From Nitrosovibrio sp. Nv4 (lineage in GTDB: Bacteria; Pseudomonadota; Gammaproteobacteria; Burkholderiales; SG8-39): a DNA stretch of 44,230 nucleotides. The stretch covers positions 1 through 44,230 of the forward strand of contig CAMDRF010000014.1 in NCBI GenBank assembly GCA_945906765.1. Reading direction: 5' to 3'. Shown piece by piece: positions 1 to 7,911 of this stretch. The position numbers were made by a program, and so were the translations under genes. The notes beneath the pieces were generated by a model. That model saw only the letters and a program-made list of their open reading frames with translations, was not told the origin of the DNA and did no database searches. Within the stretch, counting starts at the first letter, position 1. Each line of letters begins with the position of its first letter.

Positions 1-720
1 CGCACCTCGCGCACGCTGCTCGCCCACCACGGCATCGGCGCGCGCACCGTGGCGCTGCACGCGCACAACGAGCGCGAGGCGGGCGAGAAGCTGCTGCGCG
101 CGTTGCGCGAGGGCAGCAACGTGGCGCTGGTGAGCGACGCCGGAACGCCGGCGATCTCGGACCCCGGCGCGCTGCTGGTGGCCGCCGCGCACCGCGAAGG
201 CCTGCGCGTGATCCCGGTGCCGGGGCCGAATGCCGCCATCGCCGCCTACTCGGCCTCCGGCTTTGCCGCCGAAAGCTTTCAGTTTGTGGGTTTTCTTTCT
301 GCCAGAAAAAAGAATTCATTCAATGCACTGGACGTTCCCTGGCCAGTGGTCCTCTACGAAGCCCCGCACCGGGTGCTCGAAACCGTTGCGGCGCTGCTCG
401 AGCACTTCGGGCCGCAGCGGGAGTTGGTGATCGCGCGCGAGATCAGCAAGAAGTTCGAGGAAGTCGCGCGCATGCGGCTCGCCGACGCCCCAGCCTGGCT
501 TGCCGCGGGGCCGCATCGGCAGCAGGGTGAATTCGTGCTGATCCTCGGCCCAGGTGAGGAAATTCGCGCCGAACTCGCGGAGGGCGAGCGGGTGCTCGGC
601 ATTCTTCTTCAATCCATGCCCGCCAGCGAGGCGGCCAAGCTGGCGGCGAAAATAACCGGCGTACCGCGAAAAGAGTTGTATGCAGCGGCGGTCGCGCGGG
701 ACAAGCGGGGCTCAAAGTAA
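1..720 (+). CDS. rsmI: 16S rRNA (cytidine(1402)-2'-O)-methyltransferase RsmI, 5'-truncated by the window edge
   Basis: RsmI methylates the 2'-O of C1402 in the decoding centre of 16S rRNA using SAM. The frame is open from base 1 (RTSRTLLAHHGI), so the start lies outside the window and 239 residues are visible. Family marks are the ALHAHNE stretch, VALVSDAGTPAISDPG, and VIPVPGPNAAIAAYSASG, which form the tetrapyrrole-methylase fold and SAM site. A later VLYEAPHR motif is also typical. The C-terminus KITGVPRKELY is the usual RsmI ending. pyrC starts 9 nt after the stop on the same strand, so the two are probably co-transcribed. The identification is firm; only the N-terminus is missing. Confidence 0.95.
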   Translation, partial: RTSRTLLAHHGIGARTVALHAHNEREAGEKLLRALREGSNVALVSDAGTPAISDPGALLVAAAHREGLRVIPVPGPNAAIAAYSASGFAAESFQFVGFLSARKKNSFNALDVPWPVVLYEAPHRVLETVAALLEHFGPQRELVIAREISKKFEEVARMRLADAPAWLAAGPHRQQGEFVLILGPGEEIRAELAEGERVLGILLQSMPASEAAKLAAKITGVPRKELYAAAVARDKRGSK

Positions 721-729
721 AATCCCGTC

Positions 730-1761
730 ATGGATAGCATCACCCTCACCCGCCCGGACGACTGGCACCTGCACCTGCGCGACGGGCAGACGATGGCCTC
801 GGTGCTCGAGGACACCGTGCGGCGCTTCGGCCGTGCGATCGTCATGCCGAACCTCAAGCCGCCCGTGCGCACCACGCAGCAGGCGCTGCACTACCGCGAG
901 CGCATTCTGGGCGAACTGCCGGAAGGTTCGACCTTCGAGCCGTTGATGACGCTCTATCTCACCGACGACACGCCGCCCGAGGAGATCGGGCGCGCCAAGC
1001 TCTCGGGGCACGTGCACGGCGTCAAGCTCTATCCGGCGGGCGCGACCACGAACTCGGACGAAGGCGTGACGCGCCTCTCGCGCTGCTTCCGCACACTGGA
1101 AAAAATGGAGCAGCTGGGCCTGCCGCTGCTGATCCACGGCGAAGTGAACGATCCGATGGTGGACGTGTTTGATCGCGAGAAGGCGTTCGTCGACGAGGTG
1201 CTCGGCCAGATCGTCGAACGCTTCAGCAGCCTGAAAATCGTGCTCGAGCACATCACCACACGCGATGCCGTGCAGTACGTCGAGGTTACCGGCCCGCATG
1301 TCGCCGCGACCATCACCCCGCATCACCTGCTGCTGAACCGCAATGCGCTGTTCCTCGGCGGCATGCGCCCGCACCATTACTGCCTGCCGGTGCTCAAGCG
1401 CGAAGAGCACCGCGAGGCGCTGGTGGGGGCGGCGACGTCGGGCAATCCGAAGTTCTTCCTCGGCACCGACAGCGCGCCCCACTCGCGCGCCACCAAGGAA
1501 GCGGCCTGCGGCTGCGCCGGCGTCTACAACGCGCACGCCGCGATCGAGCTCTACGCCACGGCGTTCGAGGAAACCGGCGCGCTGGACAAGCTCGAAGGAT
1601 TCGCGAGCCACTTCGGCGCGGACTTCTACGGCCTGCCGCGCAACCAGGACACGATCACGCTGCTGCGAAAAGAGTGGACGGTGCCGAAGACCCTGCGCTT
1701 CGGCGGCGAGGAAGTGGTGCCGCTGCGCGCTGGCGAAACGATTCCGTGGCAATTGGTCTGA
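730..1761 (+). CDS. pyrC: Dihydroorotase, class II (PyrC)
   Basis: This enzyme interconverts N-carbamoyl-L-aspartate and L-dihydroorotate, the third step of pyrimidine synthesis, in the cytosol. The N-terminal HLHLRDG (residues about 13-19) supplies the metal-binding His pair. [14 protein letters not shown] carries the Lys that is carboxylated to bridge the two zinc ions. Later come [13 protein letters not shown] and the [10 protein letters not shown] motif with the catalytic Asp. At 343 aa it has the normal length of class II enzymes such as E. coli PyrC (about 348). The ATG follows rsmI closely, and the DUF3025 gene overlaps its 3' end. Confidence 0.96.
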   Translation: MDSITLTRPDDWHLHLRDGQTMASVLEDTVRRFGRAIVMPNLKPPVRTTQQALHYRERILGELPEGSTFEPLMTLYLTDDTPPEEIGRAKLSGHVHGVKLYPAGATTNSDEGVTRLSRCFRTLEKMEQLGLPLLIHGEVNDPMVDVFDREKAFVDEVLGQIVERFSSLKIVLEHITTRDAVQYVEVTGPHVAATITPHHLLLNRNALFLGGMRPHHYCLPVLKREEHREALVGAATSGNPKFFLGTDSAPHSRATKEAACGCAGVYNAHAAIELYATAFEETGALDKLEGFASHFGADFYGLPRNQDTITLLRKEWTVPKTLRFGGEEVVPLRAGETIPWQLV

Positions 1762-2477
1762 ATCATCCGATTTACGATTCCGTCAGGCAATGGGTTGCGC
1801 GGATAGGCAATGCGCCCTCGCTGGAACTTTTGAATTTTTTTTCTGCGGAAAAAGATCTGAAGAGTGAAAGCGGAAAACCTATTCGCTTTGTCCCGCCCTC
1901 TTCGGCCGATCCGTACTACGAAGTGCATGTCTTCGAGACCGGCTATGTGCAGACCCGCCCGGACAACAAGCACGACCTGTTCAACGCGCTGGCCTGGCTC
2001 GCGTTTCCGAAAACGAAAGCTCGCATCAACGCGATGCACGCCGCGGAGATACCCCGAGAAGGAGGCAAGCGCGGGCGTGTGCGCGACATGCTGACGATAT
2101 TCGACGAGGGCGGCGCGATCGTCGCCTGCAGCGGGGCGGTGGCGGACCTCGTGCGCGAGGCGCGCTGGTCCGAACTGTTTCTCGAGCATCACCGCGACCT
2201 GCGTATCGTGGTTGTCGGGCACGCGGTGCTCGAACAGGCGCTTGCGCCGCATCCCGGCATCACCTGCAAGGTCATCTTTGCGGACCCGTCGCGCGATCTT
2301 GATATGCAGGCCGCGAACTGGCTCGCAACCGTTGGCAGGTCACCCCGTGACCTGCCCCCACTGCCGGTGTTCGGTTACCCCGGCTGGTTCGAGGGCGGCG
2401 GCCGGGCGGACTTTTATTCAGACGAGCGGTACTTTCGTCCGCTGCGGCGCGCCAACGCACAAGTGCGTTCCTGCTAA
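1746..2477 (+). CDS. DUF3025 domain-containing protein
   Basis: A 243-aa cytosolic protein of unknown function. It resembles the DUF3025 family of beta- and gammaproteobacteria: an N-terminal segment near [11 protein letters not shown], then IRFVPPSS, then the central [15 protein letters not shown] and [20 protein letters not shown] block typical of the family. Close to the C-terminus is [13 protein letters not shown]. The frame stays open further upstream, but that part overlaps pyrC out of frame and does not look like protein. The GTG at 1746 is therefore preferred, giving a 16-nt overlap with pyrC and suggesting translational coupling. No clear ribosome binding site separates the options. 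The stop codon lies inside the -10 element proposed for rnpB. Confidence 0.8.
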   Translation: MAIGLNHPIYDSVRQWVARIGNAPSLELLNFFSAEKDLKSESGKPIRFVPPSSADPYYEVHVFETGYVQTRPDNKHDLFNALAWLAFPKTKARINAMHAAEIPREGGKRGRVRDMLTIFDEGGAIVACSGAVADLVREARWSELFLEHHRDLRIVVVGHAVLEQALAPHPGITCKVIFADPSRDLDMQAANWLATVGRSPRDLPPLPVFGYPGWFEGGGRADFYSDERYFRPLRRANAQVRSC

Positions 2478-2480
2478 AAT
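2472..2480 (+). promoter_or_regulatory. Extended -10 promoter element proposed for rnpB
   Basis: TGCTAAAAT matches the extended -10 form (TGn followed by a TATAAT-like hexamer). It lies directly before the RNase P RNA 5' end, with a predicted start near 2486-2488. No good -35 is present (GCCAAC near 2451), as is common for extended -10 promoters. A 16-nt hairpin-capable inverted repeat (AACGCAC / GTGCGTT, 2454-2469) sits just upstream. The element overlaps the stop codon of the DUF3025 gene. Confidence 0.45.
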
Positions 2481-2482
2481 TC

Positions 2483-2908
2483 CAGCGGGAGTCGGCCAGG
2501 CAGCCGCTGTATCCGTTGGCAGTCAATGCGGGGCAGAGGAAAGTCCGGGCTCCATAGGGCGGGATGCGGGATAACCACCCGGCGTGGCGACACGACGAAG
2601 AGGGCCACAGAGACGAGTCCCAGGCTACGCAGTACCGCAGGTACAAGCCTGCGGTGGCCTGGGGGTGAAACGCGGCAACCTCCATCCGGAGCAACACCAA
2701 ATAGGCAAGCATGGCGTCCGAAGGCAACTTCGGTGCTGGAGGCCGGCTCGGTCGGGCTTGCGGGTAGGTGGCAACAGGGCCTGGGGGCGCAAGCTCCCTG
2801 GCGCGACGATCCGGGGGGTGACTTCCGGACCAGAGGAATGGCTGTCGGGGGCGTCCCTTTCGGGGGGCGCCCTGCCACAGAACCCGGCTTATCGGCCGGC
2901 TCCCGCTG
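2483..2908 (+). ncRNA. rnpB: RNase P RNA (bacterial type A), catalytic subunit of RNase P
   Basis: This RNA cleaves the 5' leader from pre-tRNAs together with RnpA. The conserved 5' core GAGGAAAGTCCGGGCTCC is present near 2536. Further on are GGGTGAAACG (near 2664), the CCAAATAGG core near 2697, and the 3' core AGAACCCGGCTTATCGG (2879-2895). The terminal helix P1 closes exactly: AGCGGGAG at 2484-2491 pairs with CTCCCGCT at 2900-2907. The P4 halves also match expectation. The length of about 425 nt is larger than E. coli (377 nt), with expansion in the 2810-2875 hairpin region, but is still class A. It starts 6 nt after the DUF3025 stop. Confidence 0.96.
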
Positions 2909-2946
2909 TTGCTGTGTCAGATTCTGTGGGACAACGGGATAAATGC

Positions 2947-2969
2947 GCTTGCTCCCGGGCTGGGCAAGC
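2947..2969 (+). terminator. Weak hairpin downstream of rnpB
   Basis: GCTTGC (2947-2952) pairs with GCAAGC (2964-2969), extended by two more pairs, about 40 nt after the end of rnpB. No T-run follows, so it is at best a weak or Rho-assisted terminator. Confidence 0.25.
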
Positions 2970-3001
2970 ACGGATAATTGTTACGCAGGGCTCCCACGGA
3001 T

Positions 3002-3949
3002 ATGCATTCCCGCCTCAGCCAGAACGACGTCACCAACCTCGTCAACGTGGAGGACGCCGGCCGCGTCCGGGATGCGATTATTGCCATCTACGGCGCCCGC
3101 TACCCCGGGGCCGATCTGGCGGCCCTCACCCGGGCCTTCGCTGACGTAAAGGCGCTGTTCGAGGGCAATTACCCGGGCTACCTTGCCTGCGACACGCTGT
3201 ACCACGACTCCCGTCATACGTATGACATGACGCTTGCGATGGCGCGCCTGGTCGAAGGCCACGATCGCACGCAACTCGCCCCCGAACAGATGGGGCCACG
3301 CCGCGCGGTGCTTGGCGTGGTGATCGCGCTGTTGCACGACTCGGGCTACCTGCGCCGCGCTTCGGAAGCACAGGTCGATAACGGCGCGATCTTCACCAAA
3401 GTGCATGTCAGCCGCAGCGCCGATTTCCTCGCCCGCTACCTGCCGACGATCGGCTTCGGCGCCGAGGCCGAAGTCGCGGCGCGCCTGGTGCACTTCACCG
3501 GCTACGAGATGGACGTGGACGACATCCAGATCGCCGATCCGAAAGACCGCCTGCTCGGCCACATGGTCGGCACCGCCGACCTGATCGGGCAGATGTCGGA
3601 CCGCATGTACCTCGAGAAATGCCGCGAGTTCCTGTATCAGGAGTTCGTGTGGGGATCGATTGCGCGCGAGACGCTGCCCGACGGGCGCGAGATCGTGCGC
3701 TACGCCTCGCCCGAGGATCTGATCTGCAAGACGCCGGGCTTCTACGAGTACGTGGCGCGTGACCGCATCCACCGCAAGCTTGGCGCCGCCGACCGCTACG
3801 CCGAAGCGCACTTCGACGGACCCAGCCTCTACCAGACCGAGATCGACGCCAACTTCCGCTTCCTGCGCGAGGCGATCGAGCAGGCGAACCTCGGCCGCCT
3901 GCGACGGGCCTGCTATTCCCTCTCCAGCCGGCACAGCGAAGCCGCCTGA
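3002..3949 (+). CDS. HD-domain (metal-dependent phosphohydrolase-like) protein
   Basis: A soluble 315-aa protein with an HD-domain layout. LYHDSRHTYDMT (His68, His72) is followed by IALLHDSGY with the His-Asp doublet at about 112-113, then KVHVSRSADFLARYLP and RLVHFTGYE, which supply further potential metal ligands. GTADLIGQMSDRMYLEKC matches the helical part typical of HD hydrolases. This places it among metal-dependent phosphohydrolases, but the substrate cannot be told from sequence. I chose the ATG at 3002; a TTG 24 nt earlier (2978) is in frame but falls in the rnpB trailer. It lies between rnpB and a small hypothetical gene and is probably transcribed separately. Confidence 0.8.
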   Translation: MHSRLSQNDVTNLVNVEDAGRVRDAIIAIYGARYPGADLAALTRAFADVKALFEGNYPGYLACDTLYHDSRHTYDMTLAMARLVEGHDRTQLAPEQMGPRRAVLGVVIALLHDSGYLRRASEAQVDNGAIFTKVHVSRSADFLARYLPTIGFGAEAEVAARLVHFTGYEMDVDDIQIADPKDRLLGHMVGTADLIGQMSDRMYLEKCREFLYQEFVWGSIARETLPDGREIVRYASPEDLICKTPGFYEYVARDRIHRKLGAADRYAEAHFDGPSLYQTEIDANFRFLREAIEQANLGRLRRACYSLSSRHSEAA

Positions 3950-4042
3950 AATCCGTGGGGTTTGTCACACCTCGCTGAATTTACTTCTCTTTTTGGCATT
4001 CCACCCCTTGTCGCGGGGGCCCAGCCGTGGCACAAGTGCGGC

Positions 4043-4342
4043 GTGACACTTCCTGACAAGCTGCCCAACGGCGCAAAAACGGTGGCAGCGCCCGCGCTTG
4101 CCCGCCTGCTCGCGGACAGCGCGCTCAGCCGCGCGGCGCTCGCGGCCTGCGGTTTCCCGCTGGCGCTTGCCGATGCGGGCGCCAAAGGACGGCCGAGCGC
4201 CGATGTCGAACTATCAATCGGCATGGTGCACGGCGTGGAAGGCCTGCTGACGCATTGGGTGCTCGCCTTCGCCGACCGCGGCGAAATCGCTCGCATGCAG
4301 GAAGAACTGCGCGTGCTCAGGGCGATTTCCGCGGCACCCTGA
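4043..4342 (+). CDS. Small hypothetical protein
   Basis: A 99-aa open frame in the same direction as the HD gene, with strong G/C preference at third positions like its neighbours, which argues it is coding. I do not recognise the family. It is Ala/Leu-rich and probably helical, with a conserved-looking centre (ELSIGMVHGVEGLLTHWVL) and no clear signal peptide. The start is uncertain: GTG 4043 is chosen because the upstream part of the frame (back to a TTG at 3962) reads like non-coding sequence, but no ribosome binding site supports either. A CTGAGC/GCTCAG hairpin (4339-4359) lies between it and the convergent small membrane protein gene. Confidence 0.4.
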   Translation: MTLPDKLPNGAKTVAAPALARLLADSALSRAALAACGFPLALADAGAKGRPSADVELSIGMVHGVEGLLTHWVLAFADRGEIARMQEELRVLRAISAAP

Positions 4343-4355
4343 GCTTCGAGCGGGC

Positions 4356-4523
4356 TCAGTCCTCCTTCGACTGGAGCGACTGCCAGAGATCGATCAGCAT
4401 CATGACGATACCGATCAGAATGATGACCCCTAGCGCGACATCCTTCAACTTGAGCACCACCGGGCTGAGAAACGACAGCATCAGCGCCACGGCGATGACT
4501 GCGGCAAAGATCTTGATCGGCAT
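4356..4523 (-). CDS. 55-aa inner-membrane microprotein
   Basis: A short minus-strand gene starting ATG at 4523, preceded by a strong ribosome binding site (AAGGAGAAT at good spacing). The translation begins MPIKIFAAVIAVALMLSFL, continues with a short charged turn (KLKD), and has a second hydrophobic helix (ALGVIILIGIVMMLIDLW). It ends in a polar tail (QSLQSKED). Two short membrane helices in hairpin form are therefore predicted. It lies 24 nt after the amidase stop on the same strand, so it may be the last gene of the TRAP/amidase operon. Function is unknown. Confidence 0.7.
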   Translation of the reverse strand: MPIKIFAAVIAVALMLSFLSPVVLKLKDVALGVIILIGIVMMLIDLWQSLQSKED

Positions 4524-4547
4524 GGTGTGATTCTCCTTGGTCGCGTC

Positions 4548-5885
4548 TTAATCGGCCTGCACGCGGGAAACGAGCCAGCGCGCGGTGCGCAGCAGGCGCG
4601 CGTCGCTATGGCGCGCTCCGACCAGTTGCGCGCCGAGGGGCAATCCGTTTTCGCCCCGCATCAACGGTACATTGAGCGCGGGCATGCCGCATAGCGTCCA
4701 GAGCGTGCAAAAGGCCGGATCCCCGGTTGCCGCTAGCCCTTCGGGCGCAGTTCCGGCGGCAGACGGGGTCAGTACCGCATCGAAGCGCGAGAACAGCTCT
4801 TCGAATCCAGAATTGAGGATCGGAATACGCGTAATCGCCTTCTGATAATCGATCGCCTTCACTTCGCGCCCGCGCGCCAGCTGGTTGCGCAGCGACTCCG
4901 AGAGGCGGTCGCGCCCCTTGTCCCACTCGAGATCGAGGTTCACCGCCATCTCGGCTTCCATGATGGTGCGCTGCCAGTCCCACGCTTCGCGCAGCGATTC
5001 GGGAAGCTCGTACTCCTCGCATTGCGCGCCGAGCGCTTCGATCAACTCGACGAAGGCGTCCCGCGTCTCCGCGGCAGCGCGGTCCCAGACCGGCGTCTTC
5101 ACGAACGCCAGCTGCGGCGTGAGCGGCGGCTCTTCGGCCGCCGTACGCACGAACGGAATGCGCGCGCGCGGATGCGTGTCGGGATCGCGTTCGTCGTGCC
5201 CGGCCAGCGCTTCGGCGAGCAATGCGATGTCCTCCAGCGTGCGGGCGAAGAAGCCGACGTGATCCAGGGTCCGCGAGAGCTTGAGAATGCCGTGCCGCGG
5301 TATCAGGCCGTGCGTCGGCTTGAAGCCGTATACGCCGCAGAATGCCGCCGGCCGGATCACCGAGCCGTTGGTCTGGCTGCCCACGGCGAGCGGCACCATG
5401 CCCGAAGCGACCGCGGCCGCCGAGCCAGAGGACGACCCACCCGGCGTGTGCGCTGAATTGTGCGGATTGCGCGTCTTGCCAGGCGCATAAGTGGCGCATT
5501 CCGTGGTCACGGTCTTGCCCATGATCACCGCGCCGGCCGCGCGAAGCGCCGATACCACCGTCGCGTCGCTGTCCGGTGTTCGCCCGGCATGCAGCACCGT
5601 ACCGTCTTCGGTCGGCATGTCGGCGGTATCGATGATGTCCTTGATCCCGACCGGCACCCCGTGCAGCGGTCCGCATGCGCGTCCCTCGCGCCGATCAAGG
5701 TCGCGCGCGCGCGCCTGGACGAGCGCATGTTCCGGATCAAGGAATTGCCAGGCCTGCACCTCCGGCTCGGCGGCACGAATGCGCGCCAGGCAGGCCTCGA
5801 CCAGCTGCTCCGAGCTGACCGCCCCTTCGGCGATCGCGCGCGCCGCGTCGGTCGCGCTCAGCCATTCAAGGCGCGTGGCGTCCAT
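4548..5885 (-). CDS. Amidase (amidase-signature family hydrolase)
   Basis: A 445-aa cytosolic amide-bond hydrolase of the amidase-signature family. The Ser-cisSer-Lys triad is recognisable: Lys82 in PVGIKDIIDT, Ser151 in TPGGSSSGSAAA, and the nucleophile Ser175 in QTNGSVIRPAAF, with the 24-residue Ser-Ser spacing usual for the family. The sequence resembles stand-alone amidases rather than GatA, and no gatB or gatC is nearby. It begins 3 nt after the dctM stop, so it is translated with the TRAP transporter genes. The natural inference is that the transporter imports an amide or a related acid that this enzyme processes; the substrate is not evident. Confidence 0.9.
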   Translation of the reverse strand: MDATRLEWLSATDAARAIAEGAVSSEQLVEACLARIRAAEPEVQAWQFLDPEHALVQARARDLDRREGRACGPLHGVPVGIKDIIDTADMPTEDGTVLHAGRTPDSDATVVSALRAAGAVIMGKTVTTECATYAPGKTRNPHNSAHTPGGSSSGSAAAVASGMVPLAVGSQTNGSVIRPAAFCGVYGFKPTHGLIPRHGILKLSRTLDHVGFFARTLEDIALLAEALAGHDERDPDTHPRARIPFVRTAAEEPPLTPQLAFVKTPVWDRAAAETRDAFVELIEALGAQCEEYELPESLREAWDWQRTIMEAEMAVNLDLEWDKGRDRLSESLRNQLARGREVKAIDYQKAITRIPILNSGFEELFSRFDAVLTPSAAGTAPEGLAATGDPAFCTLWTLCGMPALNVPLMRGENGLPLGAQLVGARHSDARLLRTARWLVSRVQAD

Positions 5886-5888
5886 GGG

Positions 5889-7235
5889 TCAGGAGCTGTA
5901 GAGGACGCTGGGCAGCCAAAGCGTGATCTGCGGGAAAACGTAGATGATCACCATCGTCACCAGCACGATGTACACGAACGGCATGCAACCGCTGAAAATC
6001 TGCGTCAGCAGGACGGAGGGCGGGCTGACGCCTTTCAGGTAGTACGCCGCCATCGCCATCGGCGGCGACAGAAACGCGGTCTGCAGGTTGATCGCCACCA
6101 GGATGCCGAACAGTATCGGGTCGATGCCGAAGTGCGGCAGCATCGGCAGAAAGATCGGCACGAAGATGATGATGATCTCGGTCCATTCCAGCGGCCAGCC
6201 AAGCACGAAGATGATGAGCTGCGACAACAGCAGGAAGGTGATCGGATTGAGGTTCATGCTCAACACAAAATCCTTGATCAACACATTGCCGCCGAGATAG
6301 GCGAAGACCGAGGCGAAGGTCGCCGAACCGACGAACAGCCAGCACACCATCGCCGAGGTGCGCGCGGTGAGAAACACCGACTCGCGCAAAGCCTTCCAGG
6401 TCAGCGAGCGGTAGCCCGCCGCCAGCAGCATGGCGCCCAGCGCACCGACCGCCGCCGCCTCGGTCGGCGTCGCCAGCCCGAACATGATCGCGCCCAGCAC
6501 CGACAGGATCAGCATCGCGAGCGGGAAAAACGACTTCGCCAGCATCACGAACATTACGCGCTTGCTGACGTCACCCTCTCCCTTGGGCAACCGCGGGGCC
6601 AGGTGCGGCTTTAAGATCCCCACGCCAATGACGTAGACGATGTACATGCCGGCGAGAAAGAAACCGGGAATCATCGCGGCGGCGTACAGCTTGACCACCG
6701 AAATACTGGCCATCGCGCCGTAGACGATCAGCATGATCGAGGGTGGGATCAGAATCCCGAGACAGCCGCCCGCGCAGACCACGCCGGCGGCCAAGCGCGT
6801 GTCGTAGCCGGCCTTGATCATCTGCGGGAACGCGAGCATGCCCATCAGCGTCACCACCGCGCCGACGATGCCGGTCGCGGTCGCGAACAGCGCGCAGGTG
6901 GCGAGCGTCGCCACCGCGAGCGAGCCAGGAACCCCCTTCAGCGCGATCTGCAGGCTCTTGAACAGGCCGTCGAGAATGTTTGCGCGCTCGACCAGGTAGC
7001 CCATCAGCAGGAACAGCGGGATCGACACCAGCGCATCGTTGTTGAGCACGGTGAAGGTGTTCTGCGTCAGCAGGTAGAACACGCGGTTGTCGAAGAACGC
7101 CGTCCCCGCCTGGAAGTAGGCGTAGTAGCCGAACCCCACGCCCAGCGCCATCAGCGTGAAGGCGACCGGAAAACCGATCATGATCGCGAAGACCAGGATC
7201 CCCAGCATCGTCAGGGCTACTCCCGGATCGCTCAT
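5889..7235 (-). CDS. dctM: TRAP transporter large permease subunit (DctM type)
   Basis: The large membrane subunit of a tripartite ATP-independent periplasmic transporter, driven by an ion gradient. It has 448 aa and about 12 hydrophobic segments. Family stretches include VSIPLFLLMGYLVERANI near the first third, the ATGIVGAVVTLMGMLAFP block, GGCLGILIPPSIMLIVYG, FGLATPTEAAAVGALGAM, and the C-terminal VFPQITLWLP ending. I chose the ATG at 7235, which overlaps the dctQ stop by one base (TGATG) and has AAGGAG at ideal spacing; a GTG one codon earlier is the alternative. Its neighbours are dctQ upstream and an amidase downstream. Confidence 0.93.
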   Translation of the reverse strand: MSDPGVALTMLGILVFAIMIGFPVAFTLMALGVGFGYYAYFQAGTAFFDNRVFYLLTQNTFTVLNNDALVSIPLFLLMGYLVERANILDGLFKSLQIALKGVPGSLAVATLATCALFATATGIVGAVVTLMGMLAFPQMIKAGYDTRLAAGVVCAGGCLGILIPPSIMLIVYGAMASISVVKLYAAAMIPGFFLAGMYIVYVIGVGILKPHLAPRLPKGEGDVSKRVMFVMLAKSFFPLAMLILSVLGAIMFGLATPTEAAAVGALGAMLLAAGYRSLTWKALRESVFLTARTSAMVCWLFVGSATFASVFAYLGGNVLIKDFVLSMNLNPITFLLLSQLIIFVLGWPLEWTEIIIIFVPIFLPMLPHFGIDPILFGILVAINLQTAFLSPPMAMAAYYLKGVSPPSVLLTQIFSGCMPFVYIVLVTMVIIYVFPQITLWLPSVLYSS

Positions 7236-7831
7236 CACACCGCTCCTTGCGCCGTCTGCGCGGCGGCCTTCCGCGCGTGCTCCGCGAGAATCTGCTTCTC
7301 GAGTTCTTCCACATCATGCAGCCGCTCTGTCCAGCGGCCGTCGCGCAGGCACTGCACGCAGCGCAGGACCTCGGCAAAGCCCTGCAGCGCCATCAGCGCG
7401 GCGCCGATCGGAATCATCATTTTGAGCGGCCAGATCGGCACGCCCGCTGGGCTGTTGACGCTCACCTCGCGCAGCCTCAGCGACTCGGTGCCATAGCCCC
7501 ATCCCGCCACGACGAGGGCAAGGATGCCGGGAAAGAAGAACAGCACGTACAGGACGAGTTCGACGCTCGCCTGGGTGCGCTCGGACCACAGCCGGTAGAA
7601 CATGTCGGCGCGCACGTGACCGCCGCGCGACAGCGTGTAGGCGCCGGCCATGTAGAACACCGCAGCGTACATCAGGTAGCTCATGTCGAACGCCCAGCTG
7701 GTGGGGTCGTCGAGCACGTAGCGCACGAACACCTCGTAGCAGGTGCCGAAGGTGGCGATGATGATGCACCAGGCAAACGCGTGCCCGATGGTCTTGTTCA
7801 ACCGGTCGATCGCGAAAATCAGGCGCTGCAT
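7235..7831 (-). CDS. dctQ: TRAP transporter small permease subunit (DctQ type)
   Basis: The small, four-helix membrane subunit that pairs with DctM. It has 198 aa. Features include an N-terminal helix (IGHAFAWCIIIATFGTCYEV), then VRYVLDDPTSWAFDMSYLMY, YTLSRGGHVRADMFY, and a late helix IPIGAALMALQGFAEVLRC. The C-terminal 40 residues are polar. It is longer than minimal DctQ proteins, as is usual for the mannitol/2-oxoacid-type TRAP systems. A hairpin lies between it and dctP, so it is probably made at a lower level than the binding protein. Confidence 0.9.
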   Translation of the reverse strand: MQRLIFAIDRLNKTIGHAFAWCIIIATFGTCYEVFVRYVLDDPTSWAFDMSYLMYAAVFYMAGAYTLSRGGHVRADMFYRLWSERTQASVELVLYVLFFFPGILALVVAGWGYGTESLRLREVSVNSPAGVPIWPLKMMIPIGAALMALQGFAEVLRCVQCLRDGRWTERLHDVEELEKQILAEHARKAAAQTAQGAV

Positions 7832-7858
7832 GGTTCAGCCCGGGGAGGGAAAGAAAAT

Positions 7859-7884
7859 GGGGCGGCACCCGCGGATGCCGCCCC
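7859..7884 (-). terminator. Intra-operon hairpin between dctP and dctQ
   Basis: GGGGCGGCA (7859-7867) and TGCCGCCCC (7876-7884) form a perfect 9-bp stem with an 8-nt loop. On the minus strand it is followed by CATTTTCTTT. This looks like a partial terminator or mRNA-stabilising structure that lets the binding protein be made in excess over the permeases. Confidence 0.6.
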
Positions 7885-7911
7885 AGCCGTCACGAACGCC
7901 GTGCGCCCGGC

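Noticed and set aside
5460-6614. A 384-codon plus-strand open frame
   Set aside because: It is antisense to the amidase and dctM, with His/Arg/Gln-rich, unconserved sequence.
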